Assembly: GCF_030684675.1 (NCBI RefSeq)
Contig: NZ_JAUXXZ010000042.1
Location: 53,995 to 117,994, forward strand
Length of the DNA stretch: 64,000 nucleotides
Direction of reading: 5' to 3'
Source of the DNA: Daejeonella sp.
GTDB taxonomy: Bacteria > Bacteroidota > Bacteroidia > Sphingobacteriales > Sphingobacteriaceae
Positions within the stretch are counted from its first letter, which is position 1. Every line of letters begins with the position of its first letter. The notes below the pieces were generated by a model. The model was given only the letters and a program-made list of their open reading frames with translations, was not told the DNA's origin and did no database searches. Both the position numbers and the translations under genes were made by a program. Below are positions 8,596-17,773 of this stretch, piece after piece.

Positions 8596-9810
8596 ATGAT
8601 GAGTGAATTATCTGACATTGCAAAACAAGCCATGATGCAACCGCAGGAGGCGATGTTGGAGCTTAGAAACAAAAAGAACAACCTCTATATCGGCATACCC
8701 AAAGAGACCTCTTTTCAGGAAAACAGGATCGCATTAACGCCTTTATCTGTTGGTTTATTAGTCCAGCATGGACATGAGGTAGTAATTGAAGCCGGAGCCG
8801 GTCTGGCTGCCAACTTTACTGATAATCATTACAGTGAACAGGGAGCTCAGATCGTTTATGATAAAAAGGAAATTTACAAAGCTGATCTGATCATCAAAAT
8901 AGCACCTCCCACAGAGGATGAAGTAGAAATGATGAAGATGGGGCAGGTTCTTTTCTCCGCCCTTCAGATGTCGACCATGAAAGCCGATTTTCTGAAGTCT
9001 CTGATGAAAAAGAATATTACCGCACTCTCCTTTGAGTACCTCCGTGATGAAGGAAATGTACTCAGCGTGGTCAGGGCAATGAGTGAAATTGTGGGAGCAA
9101 CTTCAGTCCTTATTGCTGCCGAATACCTGAGCAACGTTTTTGAAGGTAAGGGCTTAATGCTTGGCGGAATAACAGGTGTACCCCCAACGGAGATCGTTAT
9201 TTTAGGTGCCGGTACCGTTGGTGAATATGCTGCCCGGACTGCTATCGCTCTGGGTGCCGAGGTCAAGGTTTTTGACAGCTCCATTTACAGGTTACGCCGG
9301 CTGCAAAATAATATTGGAAGTCGTGTCTTTACTTCAGTCATTCAGCCTGTAGTATTACAAAAAGCCATTTGTAGTTGTGATGTTGCTATCGGAGCCATTC
9401 GCGCCAATCACGGAAGAAGTCCCTGCATTGTTTCGGAGGAAACCGTAAGCAAAATGAAGCCAAACTCTGTGATCATTGATGTCAGTATTGATCAGGGGGG
9501 ATGTTTTGAAACCTCAAGTGTAACCAATCATACTGTTCCTACTTTCAGAAAGTACGATGTAATCCATTACTGCGTTCCAAACATAGCATCAAGGGTATCA
9601 CGTACAGCAACCTATGCTTTGACAAATATTTTCACTCCAATCATACTCGACATAGGAGAAATGGGGGGAATAATGAATCTGATTTGGGAAAGACCCGGCA
9701 TCCGGAATGCAATCTACCTTTATCAGGGAAAACTTACCAATAAAGACCTGTCCGACCGCTTTAATATCCCGATGAAAGATCTGGATTTGCTGATTGTTTC
9801 AAACCGCTGA
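8596..9810 (+). CDS. ald: Alanine dehydrogenase
   Basis: NAD-dependent interconversion of L-alanine with pyruvate and ammonia. The N-terminal AlaDH/PNT domain has GIPKETSFQENRIALTP (about 34-50). The NAD-binding domain has GAGTVGEYAARTAIALGAEV near residue 202. There is an extra ~30 residues at the N-terminus, as in other Bacteroidota members. Total 404 residues. Two adjacent Met codons (8596, 8599) could each be the start. Its TGA overlaps the ATG of the following dipeptidase gene by one base. Confidence 0.92.
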   Translation: MMSELSDIAKQAMMQPQEAMLELRNKKNNLYIGIPKETSFQENRIALTPLSVGLLVQHGHEVVIEAGAGLAANFTDNHYSEQGAQIVYDKKEIYKADLIIKIAPPTEDEVEMMKMGQVLFSALQMSTMKADFLKSLMKKNITALSFEYLRDEGNVLSVVRAMSEIVGATSVLIAAEYLSNVFEGKGLMLGGITGVPPTEIVILGAGTVGEYAARTAIALGAEVKVFDSSIYRLRRLQNNIGSRVFTSVIQPVVLQKAICSCDVAIGAIRANHGRSPCIVSEETVSKMKPNSVIIDVSIDQGGCFETSSVTNHTVPTFRKYDVIHYCVPNIASRVSRTATYALTNIFTPIILDIGEMGGIMNLIWERPGIRNAIYLYQGKLTNKDLSDRFNIPMKDLDLLIVSNR

Positions 9811-10487
9811 TGAAAAAACTGCTATTATTAATTCTCCTTTTCGGATTTTCCGAAGCTTATTCGCAGATTAACAATCCCTATGGTTTACAGGTCATCAATG
9901 AGCATGCAGACTACAAAAAATCTGTACGAGAGGATAAAAACAAGCAGCTGATTGAAATCAAAAAAAGTATCCCGGATATTAAACTGGACATCCGTTATGC
10001 CGGAAAAAATAATTTTGCTAAACAGGCAGTTTACAAACAGGCAAGAGCATTTGCGAGGCTTCCGGTCGTCGAAGCCCTTAAAAATGTTCAAAATGAGCTC
10101 AAAAAATCCGGCTTCGGACTAAAAATATTTGACGGATACCGCCCCTACAGTGTAACGGTTAAATTCTTTGCAATTGCCTCTGATAAGAGTTTTGTTGCGA
10201 ATCCCAAGGATGGATCACGGCATAACAGGGGTTGTGCAATTGATCTCACCCTAATCGATCTGAAAACCGGAAAAGAACTGAAGATGCCTACCCCCTACGA
10301 CAGCTTCGCTGCCGAAGCAGCATCAGATTTTATGGACCTCCCTGCCAATGTCATTGAGAACCGTGAATTACTTCGCAACACAATGGAAAAGCATGGATTC
10401 AGAGTGCTGAATAATGAATGGTGGCATTTTGATTTTATCGGCTGGAAGAACTATGAATTGATGGATATTCCGTTTGAAGACCTGTAA
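9810..10487 (+). CDS. D-alanyl-D-alanine dipeptidase, VanX/DdpX type (M15D)
   Basis: Exported zinc dipeptidase that cleaves D-Ala-D-Ala. A signal peptide with cleavage near AYSQ (about residue 19) is followed by the M15 fold. The zinc motif SRHNRGCAID (136-145) supplies His138 and Asp145, and EWWHFDF near the C-terminus supplies the catalytic Glu and third ligand. Coupled to ald by a one-base stop/start overlap, which suggests a D-Ala/L-Ala salvage unit, though a racemase is not seen. In this context it is more likely a wall-recycling enzyme than vancomycin resistance. Confidence 0.9.
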   Translation: MKKLLLLILLFGFSEAYSQINNPYGLQVINEHADYKKSVREDKNKQLIEIKKSIPDIKLDIRYAGKNNFAKQAVYKQARAFARLPVVEALKNVQNELKKSGFGLKIFDGYRPYSVTVKFFAIASDKSFVANPKDGSRHNRGCAIDLTLIDLKTGKELKMPTPYDSFAAEAASDFMDLPANVIENRELLRNTMEKHGFRVLNNEWWHFDFIGWKNYELMDIPFEDL

Positions 10488-10546
10488 ATCCTCAGGATAA
10501 TAGTTGAATCAAGAAAATGGACTGTTAGTTTCCTGTTCCTTTGGAA

Positions 10547-11557
10547 TCAATAGACCCCGTTTATCCGCTTTGCGAGAATTTCAAGCTCTTCCACCTCATG
10601 AATACTGTTGATCACGATCCGGTGAATTGATTTACCCCTGGGATCCGGATAAGGAAAAGATGATATGTTAATACCATTTTTTAAGAGATCAACTGCGATT
10701 TCATCATCCAGAAGCAGAAAAACCGGAAAATCATTGATAAAAAAAAGCTTTTGAGTCGATTCCAGCAGATCAGTAAATAGCCTTAAACTCCTTCGTAAAT
10801 TATGAAGTTCATGTGTATAAATCGCCTCTGCATGAACAAAAGCATAAAGCATGCCGGGTGATGGTGGTGAACTGCCAACATAAACAGGTGAATTTCTCAG
10901 GTTCTTTATACCTGAAGAATTTCCAAGAATCAGACCCGCATCAAAACCCAGTGCTTTGGCCATCGATGCTATTACGAGGGTCTCGATATTGGGTAATTGT
11001 GGTAGTCTGCTGAAAATACCCTCTCCCTGATCTCCGGTAATTCCAATTCCATGTGAATCATCTATCAACAAGATAAGCTCTTTAAGGGGATCAATACGTT
11101 TTAACCAATCGAAATTATAGATTTCCGGTATCAGATTGTTCAGCGAATTGCTGATAATCATTACAGGTTGATCAGATTTATTGATCAGATCTATAGTCTT
11201 CTCTGCCCATTCCTGAAATTTTATCCGTGGTGCTTTGGGTCTTCCAATCCAGAGTGCCGGATGGGTATCAGGAGCATAAATTAACAGATGGGTTTCATAA
11301 TATTGCTGAACAAGAAGTTGAGCAGCAAGGTATCCGCTCGACAAAAAGATCGAATCTTCAGCTCCAAACCGCCTGGCAGCTTCATTTTCAGCAATGGAAA
11401 AAATATCCAGAGTGATATTATTATTTCTGGATGCCCCATGGTTTATTCCGTAGATCTCAATACCTTCAAAAACAAGTTTTTTGAAAGCATGGTTATGAGG
11501 CATCCCCAGATAGGCTGTACCACCAAAAAATAGGCTTAAGCCCGTTCCTTTCTTCAT
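10547..11557 (-). CDS. PLP-dependent aminotransferase class I/II (alpha-oxoamine synthase-like)
   Basis: Fold-type I PLP enzyme of 336 residues related to KBL/AONS/serine palmitoyltransferase. The PLP lysine is Lys201 in SMAKALGFDAG, preceded by DDSHGIGITG (166-175) where Asp binds the pyridine nitrogen. The N-terminal FFGGTAYLGMP and SRNNN segments match a Bacteroidota subgroup usually annotated only as aminotransferase. It is shorter than serine palmitoyltransferase and lacks obvious biotin-pathway neighbours, so the substrate is unknown. The next gene upstream is a shortened phosphatase 30 bases away. Confidence 0.78.
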   Translation of the reverse strand: MKKGTGLSLFFGGTAYLGMPHNHAFKKLVFEGIEIYGINHGASRNNNITLDIFSIAENEAARRFGAEDSIFLSSGYLAAQLLVQQYYETHLLIYAPDTHPALWIGRPKAPRIKFQEWAEKTIDLINKSDQPVMIISNSLNNLIPEIYNFDWLKRIDPLKELILLIDDSHGIGITGDQGEGIFSRLPQLPNIETLVIASMAKALGFDAGLILGNSSGIKNLRNSPVYVGSSPPSPGMLYAFVHAEAIYTHELHNLRRSLRLFTDLLESTQKLFFINDFPVFLLLDDEIAVDLLKNGINISSFPYPDPRGKSIHRIVINSIHEVEELEILAKRINGVY

Positions 11558-11587
11558 TCTCCTTTTTAACCTTATGAATAGACCTGC

Positions 11588-11899
11588 CTATTTCATTATA
11601 CTGCTGCGATGTGTCTTTCCGTAATGCAATGTTTTGAGCTCTCCCTTCCCTTTTGGATCAATTCTTAGCTCAAAGAAAAAATCATAATCATCATCGCTAA
11701 GCGCAGCAAGGGGTCGGGAAACACCAAAAGCCTCCAACAATTCCAGTAAAGTATTCGAATGCCCAACAATTAAAACTTTATGCCCACTATGTTTTGTTTT
11801 TACAAGTTCTGCAATACCACGAAAATCCGGTGCATCAGTTCTGCAGCTTAATGCAACTACAGCCAGAAATACGATAAGCCCGATCTTAATTTTGTTCAT
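11588..11899 (-). pseudogene. Histidine phosphatase family lipoprotein with internal deletion
   Basis: An open frame of 103 residues. It has a lipoprotein signal with lipobox VALSC (Cys19). From about residue 24 it matches the C-terminal half of small exported SixA-like histidine phosphatases (second-His motif VLIVGHSNTL, His47, then the ALSDDDYDFFFEL segment). The catalytic RHG/RHAEK segment and the following ~65 residues that should lie between the signal and this half are absent, with no stop or shift. The phospho-acceptor His is therefore missing and the product cannot work as a classical phosphatase. It may be a decaying gene or a non-catalytic binding protein. Confidence 0.7.
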
Positions 11900-11972
11900 A
11901 ATTCTGATTTTTGTTTTGATAGGTTAACATGCATTGAGGCCCTTAACTAATTGCTAAATCTATTAAAACCGA

Positions 11973-12689
11973 TCAATAGTTTTTATAAATCTGTGTAATC
12001 AGCTTTTCCATCTCAGAGCGTATTTCTGCCGTCGGTCTGGTAAAATTATTATTCATGAATGAAAAAATCAGCTTTTTACCTGAAGCTGTGATCAGATAAC
12101 CGCTCAAATTATGATTGTTAGAGAGACTTCCTGTTTTAGCAAAAACATAGGGTTTATCTGCTTTAAAAAGATTTTTCAATGTTCCTGTTTTTCCACCCTG
12201 GGGTAAGAGGTTAAAAAGACGGTCCTGATCCCCTAACTCATCATAAGTCCAGCCTACACCATAAAAATCCCCGGTAAACATGCCTTTTGCCCGATAAATC
12301 TTCTTTCCTGTGGCATTGAGTTTTTGCAATACCCGCTGCTCCTTAAATTGAGGATCAAGAAAGGAGGGATCTGCTGTGCCCCAGAAGATTAAGGAATCGC
12401 CGCGTTCAACATATTGTAGTCCGGCAATAGAATCCTTTAAAAGCTTCAAACCAGCATAAAAAGTAAATAGTTTAGTGTTCGAGGCAGGAGTAAAATATTT
12501 GTCGTCATTTAGCCCGCTAATCATTTTCCTCTTGCTGAGATCATAAAGCGAAAAGCCTGTAAAATGATCATTCAGTATCTCCGAACTCCTGAGCATTTTA
12601 AGAATTTTTCGTGGAGGTATCGATTTGGAAAAAGCAGCTTCTATGGCCAGAAAAGATAGGATAATTAATAATAATTGCTTTGTTTTCAT
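11973..12689 (-). pseudogene. D-alanyl-D-alanine carboxypeptidase (PBP4/S13 type) with internal deletion
   Basis: An exported penicillin-binding protein of the S13 family that is 238 residues long where relatives have about 430. A signal peptide and the first active-site motif SNTK (Ser70-Lys73) are present, as is the KTG motif (185-187) in AKTGSLSNNHNLSG. The sequence passes directly from GWTYDELGD (about 146-154) to QDRLFNLLPQGGKTG, which in relatives are separated by roughly 190 residues that include the second motif SxN. The frame is kept. The product has nucleophile and KTG but lacks SxN, so it is probably inactive. Neighbouring genes to either side are also envelope related. Confidence 0.72.
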
Positions 12690-12844
12690 CAGAATAATTT
12701 AAAATCCGGCAGGACATCGGAGACAGAACGCTTAATTTTTTAAAAATAGAAAAGAATTATGGAATGCTATGCAGTCTTTGGTATATAAGATCTTTAAAAA
12801 TAGAACTCTGAATATTATATTATGACGTAACTTGTTATGGATAA
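12690..12844. other. Divergent intergenic region, 155 bp
   Basis: AT-rich spacer between the shortened carboxypeptidase gene and the aspartyl protease gene. It must hold both promoters, but no full TAnnTTTG box was recognised. TTATGGATAA at 12835-12844 is one mismatch from a DnaA box; taken alone this is not significant. Confidence 0.4.
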
Positions 12845-14113
12845 TTGAGTCTCAAAAACAATTTGACTTCAAAGAAAGGATTTTCATTGTACAGGATTTT
12901 CTATGCAATAGCAATTATTATTCTATTTGCCGGAAATGTTTTTGCCCAAAAATTCGAGTTCAGCGGAAATAGAAAAAGGGAAACCCTGGCATTCAGGATG
13001 ATAAAAAACCAGATGGTTATCCCGCTTCATATTAACGGAAAGGGGCCATTCAACTTCATTCTGGATACAGGGGTAGGTCTGGTTCTGATATCTGATCCAA
13101 AATTAATTGACTCTGTATCTTTTCAAAATCTTAGAAGCATCTATATTACCGGTTTTGGGGAAGGCGAAAAAATAAGTGCATTCATTGCACCTTCTGTTGA
13201 TCTTCGAATAGGAAATACGATTGCAAAAAATATTCCGGCGGCAATTCTTAAAAAGGATATTTTTGAATTATCAAACTATGTAGGCATTCCCATACATGGT
13301 CTGATCGGTTATGAGTTTTTCCAGAGTTTTGTCGTCAGGCTAAATTTTTTAACAAGCACAATCACTGTTCTTCAACCCGAAAGGGCTTATATCCCAAGAA
13401 AGGGTAGCCGGATTCCGCTTAGTATAGAGGAACGAAAGCCTTACATTAATACCAATATTCAACTGAAATCAGGCAAAAAGCTTCCTGTAAAACTCATCAT
13501 TGATACTGGTGCCGGTCATCCTGTTTCGCTGGAAACAATGGACGGGGTTCCATTTGAATTGCCGGATGAACGTATACGGGGCAACCTTGGAGTAGGTTTA
13601 ACCGGGCCGATTGATGGTTATATTGGAAGGATATCATCTCTGCAATTAGGAAAATATACACTCAGTAATGTTATTGCGGCATTTCCCGATTATGAAGATG
13701 CTGCTTCAAGGGTGTTTTCAATAAACAGAAACGGAAATATGGGTCTAGCAATCATTAAGCGATTTAACGTTGTATTTGATTACAACAGGGGAGCCATGTA
13801 CATTAAACCTCTTACAACCTTAAAGGAAGCTTTTGAACATGATATGGCCGGAATGGAAATTGGTTCAGCCGGTGAAAATTATGAACGACTCATTATTACC
13901 CGAGTTGAACCCTCATCTCCGGCCGAACAAGCTGGTCTTATCCAGGGAGATGAAATTCTTGCCATTAACTTTAAACCAGTGTCAGAAATGTCATTATCGG
14001 AAATAGATACTATGTTCAGGTCGCGAAACGGGCGAAATTTTGTAATAGATGTTTTATCAAAAGATGGTAAAAGTAAGGAGAGGGTGATATTAACCCTGAA
14101 TAAGCGAATTTAA
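12845..14113 (+). CDS. Exported aspartyl protease family protein with C-terminal PDZ domain
   Basis: Two retropepsin-like modules, each with a DTG: FILDTGVG (Asp74) and LIIDTGAGH (about Asp220). A PDZ domain follows (about 340-415, with SSPAEQAGLIQGDEIL). A signal peptide, IFYAIAIIILFAGNVFAQ, ends near residue 35. A single chain with two DTG lobes is seen in other Bacteroidota and could form the active site without dimerising; this is inference. The start is a TTG at 12845, directly after an in-frame TAA. No ATG exists before the mature domain, so a TTG there or at 12887 must be used. Confidence 0.82.
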   Translation: MSLKNNLTSKKGFSLYRIFYAIAIIILFAGNVFAQKFEFSGNRKRETLAFRMIKNQMVIPLHINGKGPFNFILDTGVGLVLISDPKLIDSVSFQNLRSIYITGFGEGEKISAFIAPSVDLRIGNTIAKNIPAAILKKDIFELSNYVGIPIHGLIGYEFFQSFVVRLNFLTSTITVLQPERAYIPRKGSRIPLSIEERKPYINTNIQLKSGKKLPVKLIIDTGAGHPVSLETMDGVPFELPDERIRGNLGVGLTGPIDGYIGRISSLQLGKYTLSNVIAAFPDYEDAASRVFSINRNGNMGLAIIKRFNVVFDYNRGAMYIKPLTTLKEAFEHDMAGMEIGSAGENYERLIITRVEPSSPAEQAGLIQGDEILAINFKPVSEMSLSEIDTMFRSRNGRNFVIDVLSKDGKSKERVILTLNKRI

Positions 14114-14161
14114 TTTATTATCAAAAAGTGTAAAAAAATTATACTTATTCACTTCAATCAA

Positions 14162-14169
14162 TAGATTTG
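14162..14169 (+). promoter_or_regulatory. Possible -7 box of the metalloprotease gene
   Basis: TAGATTTG matches the Bacteroidota -7 consensus TAnnTTTG and lies 36 bases before the ATG at 14206. No clear -33 TTG is visible, so confidence is low. Confidence 0.4.
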
Positions 14170-14205
14170 TAAATTCCTTATAACCTAACCATTATATAAA
14201 ATTCT

Positions 14206-16713
14206 ATGACAATAAACTTTCGCAACTTGCAGTTTGCCGCGATAACGGCACTGATTTTTGTATCCGGACTGGATTATGTTCAGGCACAGGATCGCAACAA
14301 ACCTGCTGCTCCGGTTACTGAGCCGGCCAAACCGGCAGCTCCGGTAACTGCAACACCTCCCAAAACCGTTATCAGACCTTATAAAGAAGTCATCACTGAT
14401 AAAGCAAAAACCGATAATGGATTATTCAAGGTTCACAAGCTTGATGGAAAATATTTCTATGAGATACCCGACTCTCTATTCAACCGTGAAATGCTTGTTG
14501 TTACCCGTTACGCAAAAACTCCGACAATCGATGGAACTTATGGCGGTGAAGAACTGAACGAACAGATCTGGAAATGGCAAAGAAGAGATAAACAGGTAAT
14601 GATCCGGATTCCTTCTTACCGCAATATTGCAGACAAAAAAACAGAGATGTTTGAGGCTGTTAAAAATTCAAATCTGGATGCCGTTTTATCTTCATTTGAT
14701 ATCAAGGCTATCAACAAAGATTCCAATTCGGTGGTTATTGATGTAACTGATCTGTATGCAAAAGACGTTCAATCCCTTGGTTTGCCACAGTCGATACGTA
14801 CTCAGTATAAAATAACAACCATGGACGATACCCGTACTTTTATCGATACGATCAAATCCTTCCCAATTAATATTGAGGTTCGTTCACTAAAAACATATCG
14901 TGCTACAGATCCTCCCGGAGATAAATCGATTGGCTCAATCACTGTCGAGATTCACAATTCAATGCTCTTATTACCAAAAGTGCCTTATAAACCCCGGTTT
15001 TCTGATGACCGGGTTGGATTTTTCGGGCAAAGCCAGACAGATTACGGCCTGGATGAGCAAAAAGCACAGGTTACACGCTATATTCACCGCTGGAAACTGG
15101 AACCCAAAGATCCGGCTGCTTACAAGCGTGGTGAATTGGTAGAACCTAAAAAGCAAATCATTTATTATATCGATCCGGCTACACCTGCTAAATGGAGACC
15201 CTATCTGATCGCGGGAGTAAAAGACTGGAATGCAGCATTTGAAGAAGCAGGATTTAAAAATGCAATCACTGCAATGGAAGCTCCACTAAACGATCCCGAC
15301 TGGTCGCCTGAAGATGCACGCTATTCTGTGATCCGTTATTTTGCTTCGAATATTGCCAATGCCTACGGTCCGCATATTTCTGATCCCCGTTCCGGAGAGA
15401 TTATGGAATCAGATATAGGCTGGTATCATAATGTTATGAACCTGGTTCGGAACTGGTTCTTTGTTCAAACCGCGGCCATCAACCCTGAAGCCCGCAGTCC
15501 TAAATTCAGGGATGAAGTTATGGGTCAGCTGGTACGTTTTGTATCTTCCCATGAGGTTGGACACACCCTTGGACTTCCTCATAATTTCGGATCAAGTGTA
15601 GCATATCCCGTCGATTCCCTGCGTTCACCATCTTTCACCAAAAGAAAGGGCGGAACAGCACCATCAATCATGGATTATGCACGATTTAACTATATAGCCC
15701 AGCCAGGAGATGAAGGAGTTGTGTTATATCCGGGAATTGGAGACTATGATAAATGGGCTGTTAAATGGGGATATACCTGGTTTGATAACCAAACACCTGA
15801 AGAAGAAGCAAAAACATTGAACAAATGGACCATAGAAAGAGCCGGAAACCCTGTTTATTTCTACGGTCAGCAAACAGGAAACCCGATCGATCCGCGTGCT
15901 CAATCCGAAGATCTTGGTGATGATGCTATGAAAGCTTCTAAATATGGAATTGCCAATCTGAAACGTATTTTACCAAATATTGAAAAATGGACCTATGAAG
16001 AAGGTAAGCCATACGATAACCTGAAAGAACTCTATGGTGAAGTACTAAGCCAGTGGAATCGTTATATGGGTCATGTACGTTCAAATATTGGTGGCATCTA
16101 TGAAGATGATAAAACCTATGAACAAAAGGGCCCGGTTTACACTCATGTAGTTAAGGCAAAACAAAAGGAAGCCGTAAAATTCATAAACGAACAAGCCTTT
16201 ATGACACCGGGCTGGATGCTTGATCAGAATGTGCTTAACAAATTTGATAATGCAGGAATTGTTGACCGTTTAAGAAGAACGCAAGTAGGGGTCCTGAACG
16301 GAATTCTTGATTTTGGACGTCTGAACCGGGTTATTGATAATTCTGTTAAAAATGGGGTTAATTCATATCCGATGGATGAATTATTTGCAGATCTGCGTAA
16401 TGGCATTTGGTCAGAATTGAAAACCGGAGCCAATTTAGATACTTATCGCCGTAATTTGCAGCGTGCCTATATCGAAAGGATGTCATACCTTCTGAATGAA
16501 AATGAAACTCCGGTACCTCCGCAATTTGCAGCTTTTGCCGGACCACAGATTGATGTTTCACAATCAGATATCCGTCCGATGGCCAGACAAGAACTTAAAT
16601 TACTGTCAGTGCAGGTTAAATCAGCATTACCTAAGTATTCAAACCCGGTATTAAGAGCACATCTTGATGATGTACTGGTTCGTATCGCTGAAGCTTTGGA
16701 TCCTAAAAAATAA
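14206..16713 (+). CDS. Zinc-dependent metalloprotease, DUF5117/DUF5118 family
   Basis: Large exported metallopeptidase of 835 residues. The order is signal peptide (to about 28), a Pro/Ala-rich linker, DUF5118, DUF5117 and a metzincin-like catalytic domain. The active site HEVGHTLGLPH starts at His449 with Glu450 as base and His459 as third ligand. An Ala/Thr-rich C-terminal helical part follows. It lacks an evident C-terminal type IX secretion signal, so it probably stays in the periplasm or outer membrane. The gene stands alone, with its own terminator. Confidence 0.88.
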   Translation: MTINFRNLQFAAITALIFVSGLDYVQAQDRNKPAAPVTEPAKPAAPVTATPPKTVIRPYKEVITDKAKTDNGLFKVHKLDGKYFYEIPDSLFNREMLVVTRYAKTPTIDGTYGGEELNEQIWKWQRRDKQVMIRIPSYRNIADKKTEMFEAVKNSNLDAVLSSFDIKAINKDSNSVVIDVTDLYAKDVQSLGLPQSIRTQYKITTMDDTRTFIDTIKSFPINIEVRSLKTYRATDPPGDKSIGSITVEIHNSMLLLPKVPYKPRFSDDRVGFFGQSQTDYGLDEQKAQVTRYIHRWKLEPKDPAAYKRGELVEPKKQIIYYIDPATPAKWRPYLIAGVKDWNAAFEEAGFKNAITAMEAPLNDPDWSPEDARYSVIRYFASNIANAYGPHISDPRSGEIMESDIGWYHNVMNLVRNWFFVQTAAINPEARSPKFRDEVMGQLVRFVSSHEVGHTLGLPHNFGSSVAYPVDSLRSPSFTKRKGGTAPSIMDYARFNYIAQPGDEGVVLYPGIGDYDKWAVKWGYTWFDNQTPEEEAKTLNKWTIERAGNPVYFYGQQTGNPIDPRAQSEDLGDDAMKASKYGIANLKRILPNIEKWTYEEGKPYDNLKELYGEVLSQWNRYMGHVRSNIGGIYEDDKTYEQKGPVYTHVVKAKQKEAVKFINEQAFMTPGWMLDQNVLNKFDNAGIVDRLRRTQVGVLNGILDFGRLNRVIDNSVKNGVNSYPMDELFADLRNGIWSELKTGANLDTYRRNLQRAYIERMSYLLNENETPVPPQFAAFAGPQIDVSQSDIRPMARQELKLLSVQVKSALPKYSNPVLRAHLDDVLVRIAEALDPKK

Positions 16714-16730
16714 CAATTGCTTTTCACATA

Positions 16731-16766
16731 AAAGCCCTGGCAAATTATTTGACCGGGGCTTTTTAT
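16731..16766 (+). terminator. Rho-independent terminator after the metalloprotease gene
   Basis: AAAGCCCTGG (16731-16740) pairs with CCGGGGCTTT (16753-16762) with one G-U pair, over a 12-base loop, followed by a T-rich run. Confidence 0.75.
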
Positions 16767-16803
16767 TTAATGAGTTTTGGTAAATTAGAGCAATTATCAT
16801 CCT

Positions 16804-17664
16804 ATGAAAATCTTTTCAATTACCGCATTATTACTGCTATTTATTACTGGTGGAATATTTGCCCAATCTGATTCTCTGGTTGTGCTAAAAGCCGATTGGA
16901 AGAAAGAGAAAATAGCATCCGGAGTTCGTTTAAAGACTTTCTGGTTCAATAAATCACTCTTTAATTCCAATCAGAACATAAGTATTCTGGAGATAAAACA
17001 AAAAGGAAGCCTCTTTTTTGATCTGGGCTATGATCCCAAAATACTTCAGAAGACCAGTGATTTTGGCAAACAAAATAATGCCCTGGCAGCATTAAACGGG
17101 ACTTTCTTTGATATTGCAAATGGAGGCTCAGTAGATTATATCCGTGCAAATGGCCTTGTAATCAATGAAAACCGTCTCGGAAAGAGTGGGAATAGGGCGG
17201 GACATCAGGAATCGGCACTTGTGTTCAATGAAGGTAAGTTGAGTATTGCAAAATGGAATGGGAAATATGACTGGGAACAATCTATTGAGGCTGAAGATAT
17301 TATGGTAAGCGGGCCACTCCTGATCCTGCATCAGACAGTTGAAAAATTGGATACAGCAAATACATTCAATAAAACCAGACATCCCCGAACCGCTGTAGCC
17401 ATAACAAAAAACAAGCGGGTTCTGTTAATCACAGTAGATGGACGGAATGAAAATTCTGCAGGCATGAGCCTATTCGAACTGACAAAGCTGATGCGCTGGT
17501 TAAATGCCGCTGATGCGATTAATTTGGACGGGGGTGGATCAACCACATTATGGATAAATAATTATATGGAAACAGGGGTTGTCAATTTCCCTACCGATAA
17601 TAGAAAATGGGATCACGAAGGTGAGCGAAAGGTTGCAAATGTGGTGCTTTTGAAGAAAAAATAA
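16804..17664 (+). CDS. Exported phosphodiester glycosidase family protein (NAGPA-like)
   Basis: 286 residues with a signal peptide ending near GGIFAQ (21). The NAGPA/phosphodiester glycosidase fold is shown by ALNGTFFDI, RHPRTAVAI and the Gly-rich INLDGGGSTTLW motif near the C-terminus. In other proteins this fold cleaves GlcNAc-1-phosphodiesters or related exopolysaccharide links. The substrate here is unknown. It is a single gene with about 90-110 bases free on either side. Confidence 0.85.
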   Translation: MKIFSITALLLLFITGGIFAQSDSLVVLKADWKKEKIASGVRLKTFWFNKSLFNSNQNISILEIKQKGSLFFDLGYDPKILQKTSDFGKQNNALAALNGTFFDIANGGSVDYIRANGLVINENRLGKSGNRAGHQESALVFNEGKLSIAKWNGKYDWEQSIEAEDIMVSGPLLILHQTVEKLDTANTFNKTRHPRTAVAITKNKRVLLITVDGRNENSAGMSLFELTKLMRWLNAADAINLDGGGSTTLWINNYMETGVVNFPTDNRKWDHEGERKVANVVLLKKK

Positions 17665-17773
17665 TCTCAAAATGGTCACATATCTGTTAATTATGTAGCC
17701 AGTTCTCTGAATTACACCAATTATATTTATTTTTCGTTAAATTCATGTAAACTATCAGGATGAATTATTAGAT

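Noticed and set aside
9810..10487. Vancomycin resistance cluster
   Set aside because: VanX-like dipeptidase only; no VanH or VanA-type ligase, and the organism is Gram-negative.
10813..11533. Plus-strand open frames opposite the PLP enzyme gene
   Set aside because: The minus-strand gene has clear family motifs through the whole region; the others have none.
12835..12844. TTATGGATAA as a second DnaA box
   Set aside because: One mismatch, isolated, 18 kb from the candidate origin.
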